From the NCBI RefSeq assembly GCF_000238375.3, contig NZ_AHBZ03000027.1:558001-622000 (forward strand): 64,000 nt of DNA, written 5' to 3'. The notes under the pieces were generated by a model, which saw only the letters and a list, made by a program, of their open reading frames with translations, was not told the DNA's origin and searched no databases. Of this stretch, positions 1-9,789 are shown one piece after another (the first letter of the stretch is position 1; each line of letters starts with the position of its first letter). The position numbers were made by a program, and so were the translations under genes. The stretch comes from Pseudoalteromonas citrea. GTDB taxonomy: Bacteria > Pseudomonadota > Gammaproteobacteria > Enterobacterales > Alteromonadaceae.

Positions 1-1
1 T

Positions 2-2065
2 TTTTTAGATAGTTGCGCGAGTCTTGCATTACCGGTTGTTGGTTATGGGATCCGCTATGAATACGGCATGTTTAATCAAAGCATTGAGAAAGGTCATCAA
101 ATTGAGCAACCTGACAACTGGTTAAGAGAAGGTCACCCTTGGGAGTTAAGTGCGCCAGATCAAGCTTGTAGAGTCAAGTTTTTTGGTCATGTAGAAAGTT
201 ATAAAGACAAGCAAGGGAAAGATATTAGATGTTGGGTTGATTCTCAAGATGTGTTAGCGGTTCCGTACGATGTGCCTATTCCAGGCTACAAAAACGGCGT
301 AGTAAATACGTTAAGGCTTTGGAAGTCTGAAGCAACTGATGAGTTTGATTTAAATGAATTCAATGCTGGTAGCTATTCAGAAGCTGTGGCGCGTAAAAAC
401 ATGGCTGAGCAAATCACCATGGTCTTATATCCAAATGACAGCAGTGAAAATGGTAAAGAGTTAAGACTGCGTCAGCAGTATTTTCTCTCTAGTGCCAGTT
501 TACAAGATGTTATTAATAAATGGGTGAATCAATATGGCCCAAATTTCACTGATTTTGCAGATTATCATGTATTCCAACTCAATGACACGCATCCAAGTAT
601 TGCTGTTGCTGAGTTGATGAGGTTGTTAGTTGACCAATATGAAATTGAATGGGATGAAGCGTGGGCCATCACAACCAGCACAATGGCATATACCAATCAC
701 ACTTTATTGCCTGAAGCGCTAGAGCGCTGGTCAGTGCCATTATTTAGTAAATTATTACCAAGATTGTTAGAAATTATTTATGAGATCAATGCTCGGTTCT
801 TGGCCGAAGTTGCCTTGCAGTGGCCTGGTGATGTTAGCAAACAAAGAGAACTGTCATTAATTGAAGAAGGAGATGTTCCTCAGGTAAGAATGGCATATTT
901 GGCAATTGTGGGGAGTTATTCCGTAAATGGTGTTGCTGCGCTTCATACTCAACTTCTCAAAGCAGGTTTGTTTAAAACATTTAACCAATTATGGCCTGAA
1001 AAGTTTAATAACAAAACGAACGGTGTGACACCTCGACGTTGGTTAGCGCACTGTAACCCTAAACTAAGCGCATTGATATCTGAAAAGATTGGCGCTGAAT
1101 GGGTGGCGGACTTTGCTCAGATTGAGAAAATCAGACGTTATTATGATGATACTGCGTTTCATAAAAAATGGCGAAAAGTAAAATTAGAAAACAAAGTACA
1201 GTTAACCAGCTTGGTTAAGTCCCGATGTGGTGTTGAGTTTGACCCTACGATGATGTTTGACGTTCAAGTTAAGCGGATCCACGAATACAAACGTCAATTG
1301 CTTAATATATTACATGTAATCCATTTATATGACCGCATATGTGCTGGCGATACTCAAGGTATGACACCTAGATGTGTATTGATTGGCGGAAAGGCCGCTC
1401 CAGGTTATTACATGGCAAAAAAAGTTATTAAGCTTATTAATAATGTCGCTGATGTTATCAATCAAGATAAGCGAGCAGCTCCATTACTTAGGGTTGCTTT
1501 TTTGCCTAATTATAACGTTACAGCGATGGAAACTATTTGTGCCGCTACTGATTTATCTGAGCAAATATCTACTGCAGGTAAAGAAGCATCAGGGACTGGC
1601 AATATGAAGTTCATGATGAATGGTGCTGCTACTATAGGTACGTTAGATGGCGCTAACATAGAGATAAGAGAGCAAGTGGGCGCAGATAATTTCTTTTTAT
1701 TTGGTGCACAAGCAGAACAAACAGATCAAATCCGCAGCACATATGATCCAGCCACCATCATTCAAAAAGATAACCGATTACAGAGAGTAATGACGCTGCT
1801 TAAAAGCGGACATTTTAACCTGTTTGAACCGCATATATTTGATGATGTCATTAATGCGATTACAAGTCCTACTGATCCATGGTTGGTTGCCTATGATTTT
1901 GCCAGTTATGTCGACGCCCAAAGCCTTGCGTCGCAAACTTATCAAGATGAAAAAACATGGACTCGGATCAGTATATTAAACACTGCGGCCAGTGGAACTT
2001 TTTCCAGTGATCGTACGATTTCACAATATAGTAATGAAATTTGGCGACTTGAGCCAATGCAATAG
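2..2065 (+). CDS. glgP: Glycogen phosphorylase, 5' truncated by window edge
   Basis: Phosphorolyses alpha-1,4-glucan to glucose-1-phosphate in the cytoplasm (GT35 family). The reading frame is open from base 2 and encodes SCASLALPVVGYGIRYEYG before the first in-window ATG at 68, which matches the strongly conserved segment near residue 150 of GlgP. The gene therefore starts before the window and the ATG at 68 is internal. Roughly 130 N-terminal residues are missing (E. coli GlgP is about 815 residues). The pyridoxal-phosphate lysine motif EASGTGNMKF is present near base 1590, and KRIHEYKRQLLN near 1275. It is followed 32 bases later by glgC, so it is the first visible gene of a glycogen operon. 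Whether glgB or glgX lie upstream cannot be seen. Confidence 0.95.
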   Translation, partial: FLDSCASLALPVVGYGIRYEYGMFNQSIEKGHQIEQPDNWLREGHPWELSAPDQACRVKFFGHVESYKDKQGKDIRCWVDSQDVLAVPYDVPIPGYKNGVVNTLRLWKSEATDEFDLNEFNAGSYSEAVARKNMAEQITMVLYPNDSSENGKELRLRQQYFLSSASLQDVINKWVNQYGPNFTDFADYHVFQLNDTHPSIAVAELMRLLVDQYEIEWDEAWAITTSTMAYTNHTLLPEALERWSVPLFSKLLPRLLEIIYEINARFLAEVALQWPGDVSKQRELSLIEEGDVPQVRMAYLAIVGSYSVNGVAALHTQLLKAGLFKTFNQLWPEKFNNKTNGVTPRRWLAHCNPKLSALISEKIGAEWVADFAQIEKIRRYYDDTAFHKKWRKVKLENKVQLTSLVKSRCGVEFDPTMMFDVQVKRIHEYKRQLLNILHVIHLYDRICAGDTQGMTPRCVLIGGKAAPGYYMAKKVIKLINNVADVINQDKRAAPLLRVAFLPNYNVTAMETICAATDLSEQISTAGKEASGTGNMKFMMNGAATIGTLDGANIEIREQVGADNFFLFGAQAEQTDQIRSTYDPATIIQKDNRLQRVMTLLKSGHFNLFEPHIFDDVINAITSPTDPWLVAYDFASYVDAQSLASQTYQDEKTWTRISILNTAASGTFSSDRTISQYSNEIWRLEPMQ

Positions 2066-2097
2066 CCCAGCAAAGCAAGGATATATGGAGAAGATGA

Positions 2098-3396
2098 ATG
2101 CCTAGTTACGCAAATCGCTACATAAGTAGCTTAACAAGAGAAACATACGCCCTTATTTTGGCTGGTGGCCGAGGTTCACGTTTGCACGAATTGACCAATT
2201 GGCGTGCGAAACCTGCGGTTTACTTCGGCGGTAAACACCGAATAATAGACTTTCCGTTGTCGAATTGTATTAATTCAGGGATCCGCCGTGTTGGTATTGC
2301 AACTCAATATAAATCACACTCTTTGATCCGACATGTGAATAGAGCATGGGGTCATTTTAAAAAAGAACTTGGTGAATCGGTAGAAATATTGCCTGCGTCT
2401 CAGCGCTATGGTGACGAATGGTACTGTGGCACCGCAGATGCCGTGTTCCAAAATATGGATATAATTCGCCATGAATTACCAAAATATGTGATGATTTTAT
2501 CTGGTGACCATGTTTATCGAATGGATTATGGCGCATTGCTCGCAAAGCACGTTGAAACAGGCGCAGATATGACAGTGTGTTGTATTGAAGTCGAATGTGA
2601 AGAAGCTGCCAACACCTTTGGTGTTATGACGGTTGATAAAGATAAGCGAGTGAGGCGTTTTGATGAAAAACCTGCTGAGCCTTCTTCTATTCCTGGTAAA
2701 GATGGTATTTGCTTAGCGTCGATGGGAAATTACGTTTTCAATACCGAATTTCTATTTGAGCAGTTGAAACAAGATGCTGAACGTGAAGGCTCTGGCCGTG
2801 ATTTTGGTCATGATATTATTCCTGCGATTATTGAAGAGCATAATGTTTTTGCATTCCCATTTAGGGATCCGAGTCATGAAGGTCAGCCTTACTGGCGTGA
2901 CGTTGGCACAATAGACTCATTTTGGGAAGCAAACATGGAACTTGTCTCTCCTGAACCACAATTGGATTTGTATGATCCAACTTGGCCTATTTGGACATAT
3001 CAAGAGCAGTTACCTCCGGCTAAGTTTATTTTTGATGACGAAGAGCGCCGTGGTATGGCAGTAGATTCAACTGTGTCTGGCGGGTGTATCATCTCGGGAT
3101 CAGTGGTACGTCGCTCGTTGTTATTTTCGAATGTTCACGTTCACTCTTTTTGTGAGATTGAGGGCGCAGTCTTACTACCTGGCGCTATTGTAGAAAGGCA
3201 CTGTAAGATTCGTAATGCAATAGTTGATCGTGGCTGTCATCTACCCGAAGGGCTCGTGATTGGCTTTGACGCAGAAGAAGATCAAAAAAATGGTTTTAGA
3301 GTATCGAATAAAGGGATTGTATTGGTGACGCGTGAAATGCTCGTGGCGTATAATCAGCGAAAACAACAAGAAGCTGATAAGCTTAAAACAGCGTAG
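2098..3396 (+). CDS. glgC: Glucose-1-phosphate adenylyltransferase
   Basis: Makes ADP-glucose from ATP and glucose-1-phosphate, the committed step of bacterial glycogen synthesis. The 432 residues match the usual length of about 430. The N-terminal nucleotidyltransferase domain has LAGGRGSRL and [20 protein letters not shown], which contains the lysine equivalent to the E. coli allosteric Lys39. HDIIP and [12 protein letters not shown] follow, then a C-terminal left-handed beta-helix region with [17 protein letters not shown] 2098 is preceded by GGAGAAG. It lies 32 bases after glgP and 11 before glgA, so the three genes are probably co-transcribed. The product should be a fructose-1,6-bisphosphate-type regulated homotetramer, by family knowledge only. 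Confidence 0.96.
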   Translation: MPSYANRYISSLTRETYALILAGGRGSRLHELTNWRAKPAVYFGGKHRIIDFPLSNCINSGIRRVGIATQYKSHSLIRHVNRAWGHFKKELGESVEILPASQRYGDEWYCGTADAVFQNMDIIRHELPKYVMILSGDHVYRMDYGALLAKHVETGADMTVCCIEVECEEAANTFGVMTVDKDKRVRRFDEKPAEPSSIPGKDGICLASMGNYVFNTEFLFEQLKQDAEREGSGRDFGHDIIPAIIEEHNVFAFPFRDPSHEGQPYWRDVGTIDSFWEANMELVSPEPQLDLYDPTWPIWTYQEQLPPAKFIFDDEERRGMAVDSTVSGGCIISGSVVRRSLLFSNVHVHSFCEIEGAVLLPGAIVERHCKIRNAIVDRGCHLPEGLVIGFDAEEDQKNGFRVSNKGIVLVTREMLVAYNQRKQQEADKLKTA

Positions 3397-3407
3397 TAAG
3401 GCAAATT

Positions 3408-4946
3408 ATGCGGGTATTAATGGTGGCAGCGGAAAATGACCGTCTGCCTCAGTGTAAAGTTGGGGGAGTCGCGGATGTTATTCGTGACATCCCTTATGCA
3501 TTGGCTAAACATCGAGTAGAAACACTAGTTGTCGTTCCCGACTATGGCCAGAGTGGGTTGAGTCGCAAGTTTGTTGGCGATATTGCAGTGCCGTTTCGGC
3601 AACACTTGGAGACGGCTACATTATGGGAAGTCGAGCACACTGATGGTGTTATACAGTATGTGATTTCACATTCTTTATTTAGTGAGCATGGTGGAGCGAT
3701 TTATTGCAATGACGACGATCAAAGACCATTTGCAACGGATGCGACTAAATTTGCGTTTTTTAGTGCCGCAGTAGGTGAAGCGATTGAACATGACTTATTT
3801 GGCCATTTAGACGTATTACATTTGCATGATTGGCACGCTGCATGTGTCGCCGTATTGAAAGAGTTCAGTCCGCGTTTTATAAAGCTTAAAGAGCTTAGAA
3901 CGGTGTATACGGTTCATAACTTAGCATTGCAAGGGATCAGGCCATTTAATCATGATGACTCAAGCTTAGAAGCTTGGTTTCCTACATTAAGCTATGATGG
4001 ACAGGTGCTTTGCGATCATCAATATCCTCATTGTTTTAATCCGATGCGCAGCGCAATCACACTGAGTGATAAAGTGCACGTGGTGTCTCCCAATTATGCT
4101 GAAGAAGTGCTTCGCAGCAGTGAACCCGATAGAGGCTTCTTTGGCGGGGAAGGGTTAGAGCATGATATGCAAATAGCCAAACGATATGGCAAGCTTATCG
4201 GTATCTTGAATGGATGTGAATATTCGCAAAACGATGTAGCAGCATCAGATTTACAGCAGTTTTTGAACGCAAGTGAACGAATGCTGCTTATATGGATGGC
4301 GAAGTCACGGCAATTGACATCTAGTCACTATATCGCGCATAAAAGGGTCACATCATGGTTAAATACGCCTTCTTCAGGGCCTCTTGTTACAAGTGTTGGA
4401 CGCTTAACTGATCAAAAAGCGTTACTACTGCGCCAAACAACAGACGCGGGGATCATTCTCGATGATCTAGCAAAAATTACGGCTCAAAATTCGGGCCGTT
4501 TGGTTGTTCTCGGTTCTGGCGATGCACACTTAGAGCATGTGTTTACCCAAGCTATGGCACGTAACGATAATTTGTTGTTTTTAAACGGTTATGGGCAAGC
4601 ACTTGGTGATATGTTATACGACATCGGCGATCTATTTCTCATGCCTAGCTCTTTTGAGCCTTGCGGTATCAGTCAGATGCTAGCAATGCGTTCAGGGCAA
4701 CCTTGCTTGGTCCATCAGGTTGGTGGGCTAAGTGATACTGTTGAGCATTTAAAAAGTGGCTTTACGTTTTCAGGAGAAGATTTACCTCAGCAGAAAACGG
4801 CGCTGGTCAGTACATTTTCTCAAGCAATTCAACTGTATGGTGATAATAGCGAGCGATATAGCCAGTTACGGGACTGTGCCAGAGAGAAAAGGTTTGAATG
4901 GGATAGTGTTGCGTTGAGTTATATCAATAGCTTATATATAAATTAG
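3408..4946 (+). CDS. glgA: Glycogen synthase (ADP-glucose, GT5)
   Basis: Elongates glycogen from ADP-glucose. The 512 residues slightly exceed the E. coli protein (477). Key family residues are visible: KVGGVADV in place of KTGGLADV, HLHDWHAA, TVHNLALQG, GRLTDQK with its arginine and lysine, and the C-terminal SSFEPCGISQM with the catalytic-region glutamate and cysteine. The stretch from about residue 265 to 330 is poorly like the E. coli enzyme, so this is a divergent GlgA, but the catalytic set looks intact. It is the last gene of glgP-glgC-glgA and is followed by a strong hairpin terminator at 4971. Confidence 0.9.
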   Translation: MRVLMVAAENDRLPQCKVGGVADVIRDIPYALAKHRVETLVVVPDYGQSGLSRKFVGDIAVPFRQHLETATLWEVEHTDGVIQYVISHSLFSEHGGAIYCNDDDQRPFATDATKFAFFSAAVGEAIEHDLFGHLDVLHLHDWHAACVAVLKEFSPRFIKLKELRTVYTVHNLALQGIRPFNHDDSSLEAWFPTLSYDGQVLCDHQYPHCFNPMRSAITLSDKVHVVSPNYAEEVLRSSEPDRGFFGGEGLEHDMQIAKRYGKLIGILNGCEYSQNDVAASDLQQFLNASERMLLIWMAKSRQLTSSHYIAHKRVTSWLNTPSSGPLVTSVGRLTDQKALLLRQTTDAGIILDDLAKITAQNSGRLVVLGSGDAHLEHVFTQAMARNDNLLFLNGYGQALGDMLYDIGDLFLMPSSFEPCGISQMLAMRSGQPCLVHQVGGLSDTVEHLKSGFTFSGEDLPQQKTALVSTFSQAIQLYGDNSERYSQLRDCAREKRFEWDSVALSYINSLYIN

Positions 4947-4970
4947 CGCGTAATACCTAAGTAAATTTCT

Positions 4971-4997
4971 AAAAAGCAGGCGATTCGCCTGCTTTTT
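4971..4997 (+). terminator. Rho-independent terminator after glgA
   Basis: AAAAAGCAGGCGA and TCGCCTGCTTTTT form a perfect stem with a minimal loop, ending in a T-run. It lies 25 bases past the glgA stop and should end the glycogen operon. Confidence 0.92.
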
Positions 4998-5147
4998 ATA
5001 TTTGTACTGCTATATTTAATCCATGGTGCAATTTTGTTGAGTAATCTCTTTGTTCTATATGATTTTTAATCATTTATGGTTAAAATGACATAAAAATTAC
5101 AGACCAAAGTGCTATCTCCAAGGTAGTGTGCAGCAAGGAGCCACCAT

Positions 5148-6365
5148 TTGAAGGTATTTGTAGCTAGGCAGGCTATTTTTAATCGAAAGAAACAAGTCGT
5201 AGCGTACGAGTTGTTGTTTCGTGACGGAACAAGTAATAGTTTTCCTAATGTAAGTGATGATGCTGCAACCGCAAAACTTATCATGGATAACCAATTGAAT
5301 CTCGGTACGCGTTACCTCACCTCAGGAAAAAAAGCACTTATAAACATTGGGCCAGATTCTTTAACTAAAGAGCTAGCTCAGTTTTTACCTGCCCATGACG
5401 TGATATTAGAGCTTTTGGAAACTATAGAGCCGACAGCAGACAACTATGAATATGTCAGAGAGTTATTTCATAACAATTACCGACTCGCGCTCGACGACTT
5501 TGAGTATACCAAAGAGTGGGAGCCATTTCTTAAGCTTGTTCGACTGATAAAGTTCGATATCATGCAGAATCCATTAACGTCTATAGAAGAGCTCGTTGAG
5601 AATTTTAAGCAGCGGAAAAATATGAAACTTTTGGCGGAAAAGGTCGAGACGGAAGAAGAGTTTCTACAAGCAAAAAGTATGGGGTTCCACTTTTTTCAAG
5701 GTTACTTTTTTGCTAAACCTCGAGTGATTGAGCAAAATGACATTGAGATTAACTATGCGGTCGCTATGCTCATCTATGCGGAAGTTTTAAAACCCCACAT
5801 GAATATGTCAAGAGTGGCAGAGTTATTCGCACAAGATACTGCGCTTGCCTATAAACTGTTACGACTATTGAACTCAGGCGTATTTCCAATCAAGAACAAA
5901 ATAGAATCACTTAAACAGGCTTTAGTTTACTTAGGCAATGAGCGAACAAAAAAGTTTGTTGGATTAATTATGACGGCACACATCGCAGAGGGAAAACCTA
6001 CTGAGTTAACTAGGCTCAGCATAGTGAGGTCACGGTTTTGTGAGCTAATAGCGAAGAAGTTAAGCCCGAACATCGCTGGAATGAGTTTTTTAACGGGGTT
6101 ATTTTCTTTACTAGATGCGATATTAGACAAACCTATGAGTCAGGTAGTTACACGGCTACCTTTCCCAGAGCCTTTAAAAGATGCATTGGTTGGCGAACCC
6201 AATTCACTGTATTATATATTAAATGTTGTAAAAGCATATGAATCTGGTAGTTGGTGGCAGTTACAAGAGGCATGCACACTAATCAATATGGAAGACAGTT
6301 GCTTACCTGATTTTCATGCTTCAGCAATAAATTGGGCTGATATGTACAAAGATAGAGTGGGGTAA
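5148..6365 (+). CDS. EAL-HDOD signalling protein (YuxH/CdgJ type)
   Basis: A 405-residue cytoplasmic protein with an N-terminal EAL domain (about 1-200) and a C-terminal HDOD domain (about 205-400). The EAL part keeps YELLFR, the INIG asparagine, a LELLE glutamate, LDDF, IKFDI, AEKVET and FFQGYFF. Loop 6 reads LDDFEYTKEW rather than LDDFGTG, which is typical of the YuxH group where c-di-GMP hydrolysis is lost or weak. Some relatives (Vibrio CdgJ) affect motility; that role here is inference. The start is TTG 5148, supported by AAGGAG at 5135-5140 at ideal spacing, and no ATG fits better. Its TAA overlaps the ATG of the next gene by one base, so translation is probably coupled. Confidence 0.85.
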   Translation: MKVFVARQAIFNRKKQVVAYELLFRDGTSNSFPNVSDDAATAKLIMDNQLNLGTRYLTSGKKALINIGPDSLTKELAQFLPAHDVILELLETIEPTADNYEYVRELFHNNYRLALDDFEYTKEWEPFLKLVRLIKFDIMQNPLTSIEELVENFKQRKNMKLLAEKVETEEEFLQAKSMGFHFFQGYFFAKPRVIEQNDIEINYAVAMLIYAEVLKPHMNMSRVAELFAQDTALAYKLLRLLNSGVFPIKNKIESLKQALVYLGNERTKKFVGLIMTAHIAEGKPTELTRLSIVRSRFCELIAKKLSPNIAGMSFLTGLFSLLDAILDKPMSQVVTRLPFPEPLKDALVGEPNSLYYILNVVKAYESGSWWQLQEACTLINMEDSCLPDFHASAINWADMYKDRVG

Positions 6366-7468
6366 TGCTAAGAAATACAAATCTAGATACCATTAGAGGT
6401 ATCGCGGTACTCGGGCTGCTATTTTTAAATATATACTACTTTGCTATTTTTGAGACTGGGTATGTAAACTTAGCCACAATTCCATTATCCGATACAGTAA
6501 TCGACTGGGTGAATGTATTACTACTTGATGGTCGGTTTCGAAGCCTATTTTGTTTACTTTTTGGTGCAGCTTTATGTATACAAATAGATAAATATAAAGA
6601 GGTGGAGAAATTAAAAACGCGATTGTTTTGGATTGTGATCTTTGGCTTACTTCATGGCTATTTACTTTGGCCTGGAGATATCCTCGTAACCTATGGACTC
6701 GCAGGGTACTTTGCGGTTAAGTACCTTGATGCGACTGAGCGTAAATTGATCACTCATGGTGCAGCCTTTGGGTTTGGTGGTATAGGCATGATGCTGCTAC
6801 TGGGCTCTATTGATGTAGCTGATCCTATTATAAGGGGAAGTGAGGCATATGACGCCGTTGTTGATGATTTACCTAAAGATGTGTTGGGGCACTTCATTCA
6901 CAATGGGGTTTTTTATTCGATTATGCTTTTGGTCACTCCATTAATTACTCTGTGGTATAGCCTTGGGCTTATGCTTGCTGGAATATATTTATTTAGAACT
7001 CAGGTCTTTGACGTTGGCATATCGAAAAAGCTGATGCCACTCGTTGTATTTAGTGTCTTATTATTGTCGATAGTTACCATGTATCTGAAAGCAATTAATA
7101 TACATGCATTGTCTGTATTACTTGATAGCGTTGTTTGGATGAATGCATTTGTTAGTGCCTTACTGATAGTAAATTGGGTTGTTAAATTGAGACTATCGGG
7201 GCTAAATCTCTCATGGCTTCAGGCGGTAGGAAGACTTGCTTTAACTTGCTATATTCTACAATCATTGTTGGCTGTTTCATTTTTTTACTGGTTAGTTCCG
7301 AATGGACATGCTCAATACACTCGTATCGAGTACGTTGCTGTAGCACTGTTATTAACTTTGATACAGCTTACTTTAGCGCCTGTGTATTTGCGTTTTTTCA
7401 ATCAAGGGCCATTGGAATATATACTACGAAAATTATGCGCTATGCACCAAGAGAGGCAATATGTTTAA
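6365..7468 (+). CDS. DUF418 family (YeiB-like) inner-membrane protein
   Basis: A 367-residue, very hydrophobic polytopic protein. It has the YeiB/DUF418 signature NLDTIRGIAVLGLLFLNI at the N terminus, then DGRFRSLFCLLFGAAL, LFGLLHG-like and YSLGLMLAGIYLF segments, and a C-terminal AVGRLALTCYILQSLL block. Family function is not established; it is often described as a membrane acyltransferase-like or transport-related protein. The start overlaps the stop of the EAL-HDOD gene (TAATG), and the 3' end overlaps the start of the periplasmic binding protein gene by 8 bases. The three are therefore one transcriptional and probably translationally coupled unit. Confidence 0.82.
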   Translation: MLRNTNLDTIRGIAVLGLLFLNIYYFAIFETGYVNLATIPLSDTVIDWVNVLLLDGRFRSLFCLLFGAALCIQIDKYKEVEKLKTRLFWIVIFGLLHGYLLWPGDILVTYGLAGYFAVKYLDATERKLITHGAAFGFGGIGMMLLLGSIDVADPIIRGSEAYDAVVDDLPKDVLGHFIHNGVFYSIMLLVTPLITLWYSLGLMLAGIYLFRTQVFDVGISKKLMPLVVFSVLLLSIVTMYLKAINIHALSVLLDSVVWMNAFVSALLIVNWVVKLRLSGLNLSWLQAVGRLALTCYILQSLLAVSFFYWLVPNGHAQYTRIEYVAVALLLTLIQLTLAPVYLRFFNQGPLEYILRKLCAMHQERQYV

Positions 7469-8546
7469 GATAACGTTTAAGGTTTTAGTGGCTGTATTGC
7501 TAATAGGCACCATGGTCGAAGTAAAAGCCAAAAGTGACTTCTCAGTGTTGTTTGTTAACCCATCAGTATCCGGAGAGCCTTTTTGGCAAAAAGTGCAAAC
7601 AATTACGGAGCAAACCGCAGCGCAGCTAAATATTAAAATGGATACCATTTACGGAGAAGGTAATAGACATATTCAACTCGCTGAGTTGAAAAAATATTTA
7701 AGCTATCGGGCAACTCCTGATTACGTTATTTTAATGAACTATCCGGGTGGAGCAGAAGCAACGCTAGACCTGTTAGACAAATACGGAATAAATTTTTTAA
7801 CATTGGAACAAACCATTACTGGCCCAGAGAGAAAATCAATAGGCATGCCTAAAGAACGTTATAAAACTTGGCTTGGGGAAGTTTATCATGATAATTATGA
7901 TGCCGGTTGGCGATTAGCTGAAGCGTTGTTGAGCGATACTGGTTTAGCGAACACAGATATTAATGCATTGATAATTAATGGTCACTATGGCTCCGAGTCT
8001 GATGTTAGAAGCCAAGGGGCGCAAGCCTTCTTAATGACGCAAAAAATCACTGTCCAGCAACGAGTCCACGCGAGTTGGTCTAAAGAGCAGGCGTATGAAA
8101 AAACAAAAAAGCTGCTATCGCGTTACCCAAATACAAATTTAATATGGACGGCATCTGATTTGATGGCAATGGGGGCGCTAACCGGTGTAAAAGCTGCCAA
8201 GTTAGAGCATGCTGTTGCAATTGGGGGATTTGATTGGTTGGGTGATGCGATCGACTTAGTTGATAATGGCGGGATGAGCGCTACGATTGGTGGCCATTTT
8301 ATGATGGGGGGCTGGGCACTTGTTACACTTAGCGATCATTTTCATAAACACCCATTTTGGCATGACAATTCGTCGTTAACATTTAAACTCGGAGTGATCA
8401 GCCGACAAAATTTAGATGATTACCGTTGGATTGTATATTCTCCAGATTGGTCCCTTATAGACTATAAAGCGATGAGTTTAATTGGCACAGATGACATTGA
8501 ATATGGATTTAGCTTATCACAATTGCAGCGAAGTGCAGAAAAGTAG
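7461..8546 (+). CDS. Periplasmic sugar-binding-like protein (Peripla_BP_4), orphan
   Basis: A 361-residue protein with a Sec signal peptide (MFKITFKVLVAVLLIGTMVEVKA, cut near residue 23). It has a two-lobed RbsB/LacI-type fold signature: FSVLFVNPSVSGEPFWQ at the N terminus, VILMNYPGGAEATLDLL, NGHYGSESDVRSQG, NLIWTASDLMAMGALTGV and AIGGFDWL. No ABC permease or ATPase gene is adjacent. It is likely a sensory ligand-binding protein that works with a membrane partner rather than a transporter component; this is inference from context. It overlaps the DUF418 gene by 8 bases and closes the three-gene unit. Ligand unknown. Confidence 0.8.
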   Translation: MFKITFKVLVAVLLIGTMVEVKAKSDFSVLFVNPSVSGEPFWQKVQTITEQTAAQLNIKMDTIYGEGNRHIQLAELKKYLSYRATPDYVILMNYPGGAEATLDLLDKYGINFLTLEQTITGPERKSIGMPKERYKTWLGEVYHDNYDAGWRLAEALLSDTGLANTDINALIINGHYGSESDVRSQGAQAFLMTQKITVQQRVHASWSKEQAYEKTKKLLSRYPNTNLIWTASDLMAMGALTGVKAAKLEHAVAIGGFDWLGDAIDLVDNGGMSATIGGHFMMGGWALVTLSDHFHKHPFWHDNSSLTFKLGVISRQNLDDYRWIVYSPDWSLIDYKAMSLIGTDDIEYGFSLSQLQRSAEK

Positions 8547-8602
8547 GAAATTTACTATCGGTTAGTTTAAAATACTTTTTTTTCTGTTGTGAAGAGTAAA
8601 AA

Positions 8603-9574
8603 GTGACACAATTAACCCGCCTAAATAAATATATAAGCGAAACGGGATTTTGCTCTCGTCGCGAAGCTGACAAACTCATTGAATCGGGCAGAGTTAGGGT
8701 TAATAATGCTCAACCTGAAATGGGGCAGAAGGTAAGTGATTTAGATACAATCACAGTAGATAGAAAGCCTCTTAAAGAAAAGCCAAAATGTGTCTATATC
8801 GCCTATAACAAACCGGTTGGCGTCACATGTACCACCGAACGAAAAATTAGAAGTAATATCGTAAGTGCTATCAACTATCCTGAAAGAATTTTTCCAATTG
8901 GCCGACTAGATAGGCCTTCAGAAGGGCTAATATTTTTAACCAACGAAGGCGATATCGTTAATAAAATACTGCGAGCTGGCAATAATCATGAAAAAGAGTA
9001 TGTGGTAACGGTTGATAGACCAATTAACAGCCGGTTTATTGAACGCATGGCCAGTGGTATCCCTATTCTTGATACAGTTACGAAAAAATGTCATGTTAAA
9101 AAAACGGATGATAAAGAATTTGTTATTGTTTTAACACAGGGACTAAATCGCCAGATCCGTAGAATGTGCGAGTATTTAGGCTATGAAGTTGTTACCTTAA
9201 AACGGGTTCGTATCATGAATGTTAAACTAGATGGGCTCAGAGCAGGTCAATGGCGTCATCTAAGTGAAAAAGAAATGCATGAAATTAACGGCTCAATTGC
9301 ATCTTCGGCTAAAACAGAAGAGGGATCTGTAGATCCAAACAAAAAGCCTGAAAGAAGCTTAAAAAGTAGTACATCTAACGATAGTGCTGACAAAGTTAAG
9401 AAGCAGGAAAAATCACAGTCACCTCGAGCACGCAAACCTCATTCCCATAGTGATAGGTCAAAAGAGCCCTTTAAAGCGGAAAAATCAACGAGGAAAAATC
9501 CTCGAGATAATAAGTCCTCAATAAATAATAAATCTACTCGTCGAAAAGGTGGGACATTATCGTTGAAAAAATAA
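8603..9574 (+). CDS. rluF: 23S rRNA pseudouridine(2604) synthase
   Basis: Isomerises U2604 of 23S rRNA (RsuA-family pseudouridine synthase). An N-terminal S4 RNA-binding domain (RLNKYISETGFCSRREADKL) is followed by the catalytic domain with IGRLDRPSEGL (catalytic aspartate), AGNNHEKEYVVTVDRPI, DTVTKKCHVKKT and LNRQIRRMCEYLGYEV. These closely follow RluF rather than RluB or RluE. The start is GTG 8603 (AAAAAGTG context); the Shine-Dalgarno is only moderate (GAAGAG). The 323 residues exceed E. coli RluF (290). About 85 C-terminal residues are low-complexity, rich in Lys, Arg and Ser, and probably disordered and RNA-binding. Confidence 0.93.
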   Translation: MTQLTRLNKYISETGFCSRREADKLIESGRVRVNNAQPEMGQKVSDLDTITVDRKPLKEKPKCVYIAYNKPVGVTCTTERKIRSNIVSAINYPERIFPIGRLDRPSEGLIFLTNEGDIVNKILRAGNNHEKEYVVTVDRPINSRFIERMASGIPILDTVTKKCHVKKTDDKEFVIVLTQGLNRQIRRMCEYLGYEVVTLKRVRIMNVKLDGLRAGQWRHLSEKEMHEINGSIASSAKTEEGSVDPNKKPERSLKSSTSNDSADKVKKQEKSQSPRARKPHSHSDRSKEPFKAEKSTRKNPRDNKSSINNKSTRRKGGTLSLKK

Positions 9575-9607
9575 AACGCCATAATGTTTAAAGAATTTGA
9601 ACTAGAC

Positions 9608-9638
9608 ATAAAGCCAGAAAGAGATTTTCTGGCTTTAT
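9608..9638 (+). terminator. Terminator hairpin after rluF
   Basis: ATAAAGCCAGAAA and TTTCTGGCTTTAT form a 13-bp perfect stem around a GAGAT loop, 33 bases after the rluF stop. It is AT-rich at the base with T on both strands, so it could act in both directions. Confidence 0.85.
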
Positions 9639-9730
9639 TATATGCCTATATTGATGAGGGACCAGTGAAATGAGATACAAAAGTGAGGTGATGCTCAAGT
9701 TTTAATAGGATGCAATCACTATTTCTTTGT

Positions 9731-9768
9731 AATGTTCTTCCAAGCCAGTGATGACTTGAAAGAACATT
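9731..9768. repeat. Imperfect hairpin downstream of RND operon
   Basis: AATGTTCTT-C-CAAG and CTTG-A-AAGAACATT pair with one mismatch around a 10-base loop, in the gap after the minus-strand RND permease gene (stop at 9790). There is no U-tract on the minus strand, so it may be a weak terminator or an mRNA 3'-end stabilising structure. Confidence 0.5.
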
Positions 9769-9789
9769 AAATATAGGTTGGTATTAGAT

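Noticed and set aside
1-70. ATG at 68 as the start of glycogen phosphorylase, giving a naturally short protein
   Set aside because: The frame is open to base 2 and encodes conserved GlgP sequence before the ATG, so the gene is simply cut by the window edge.
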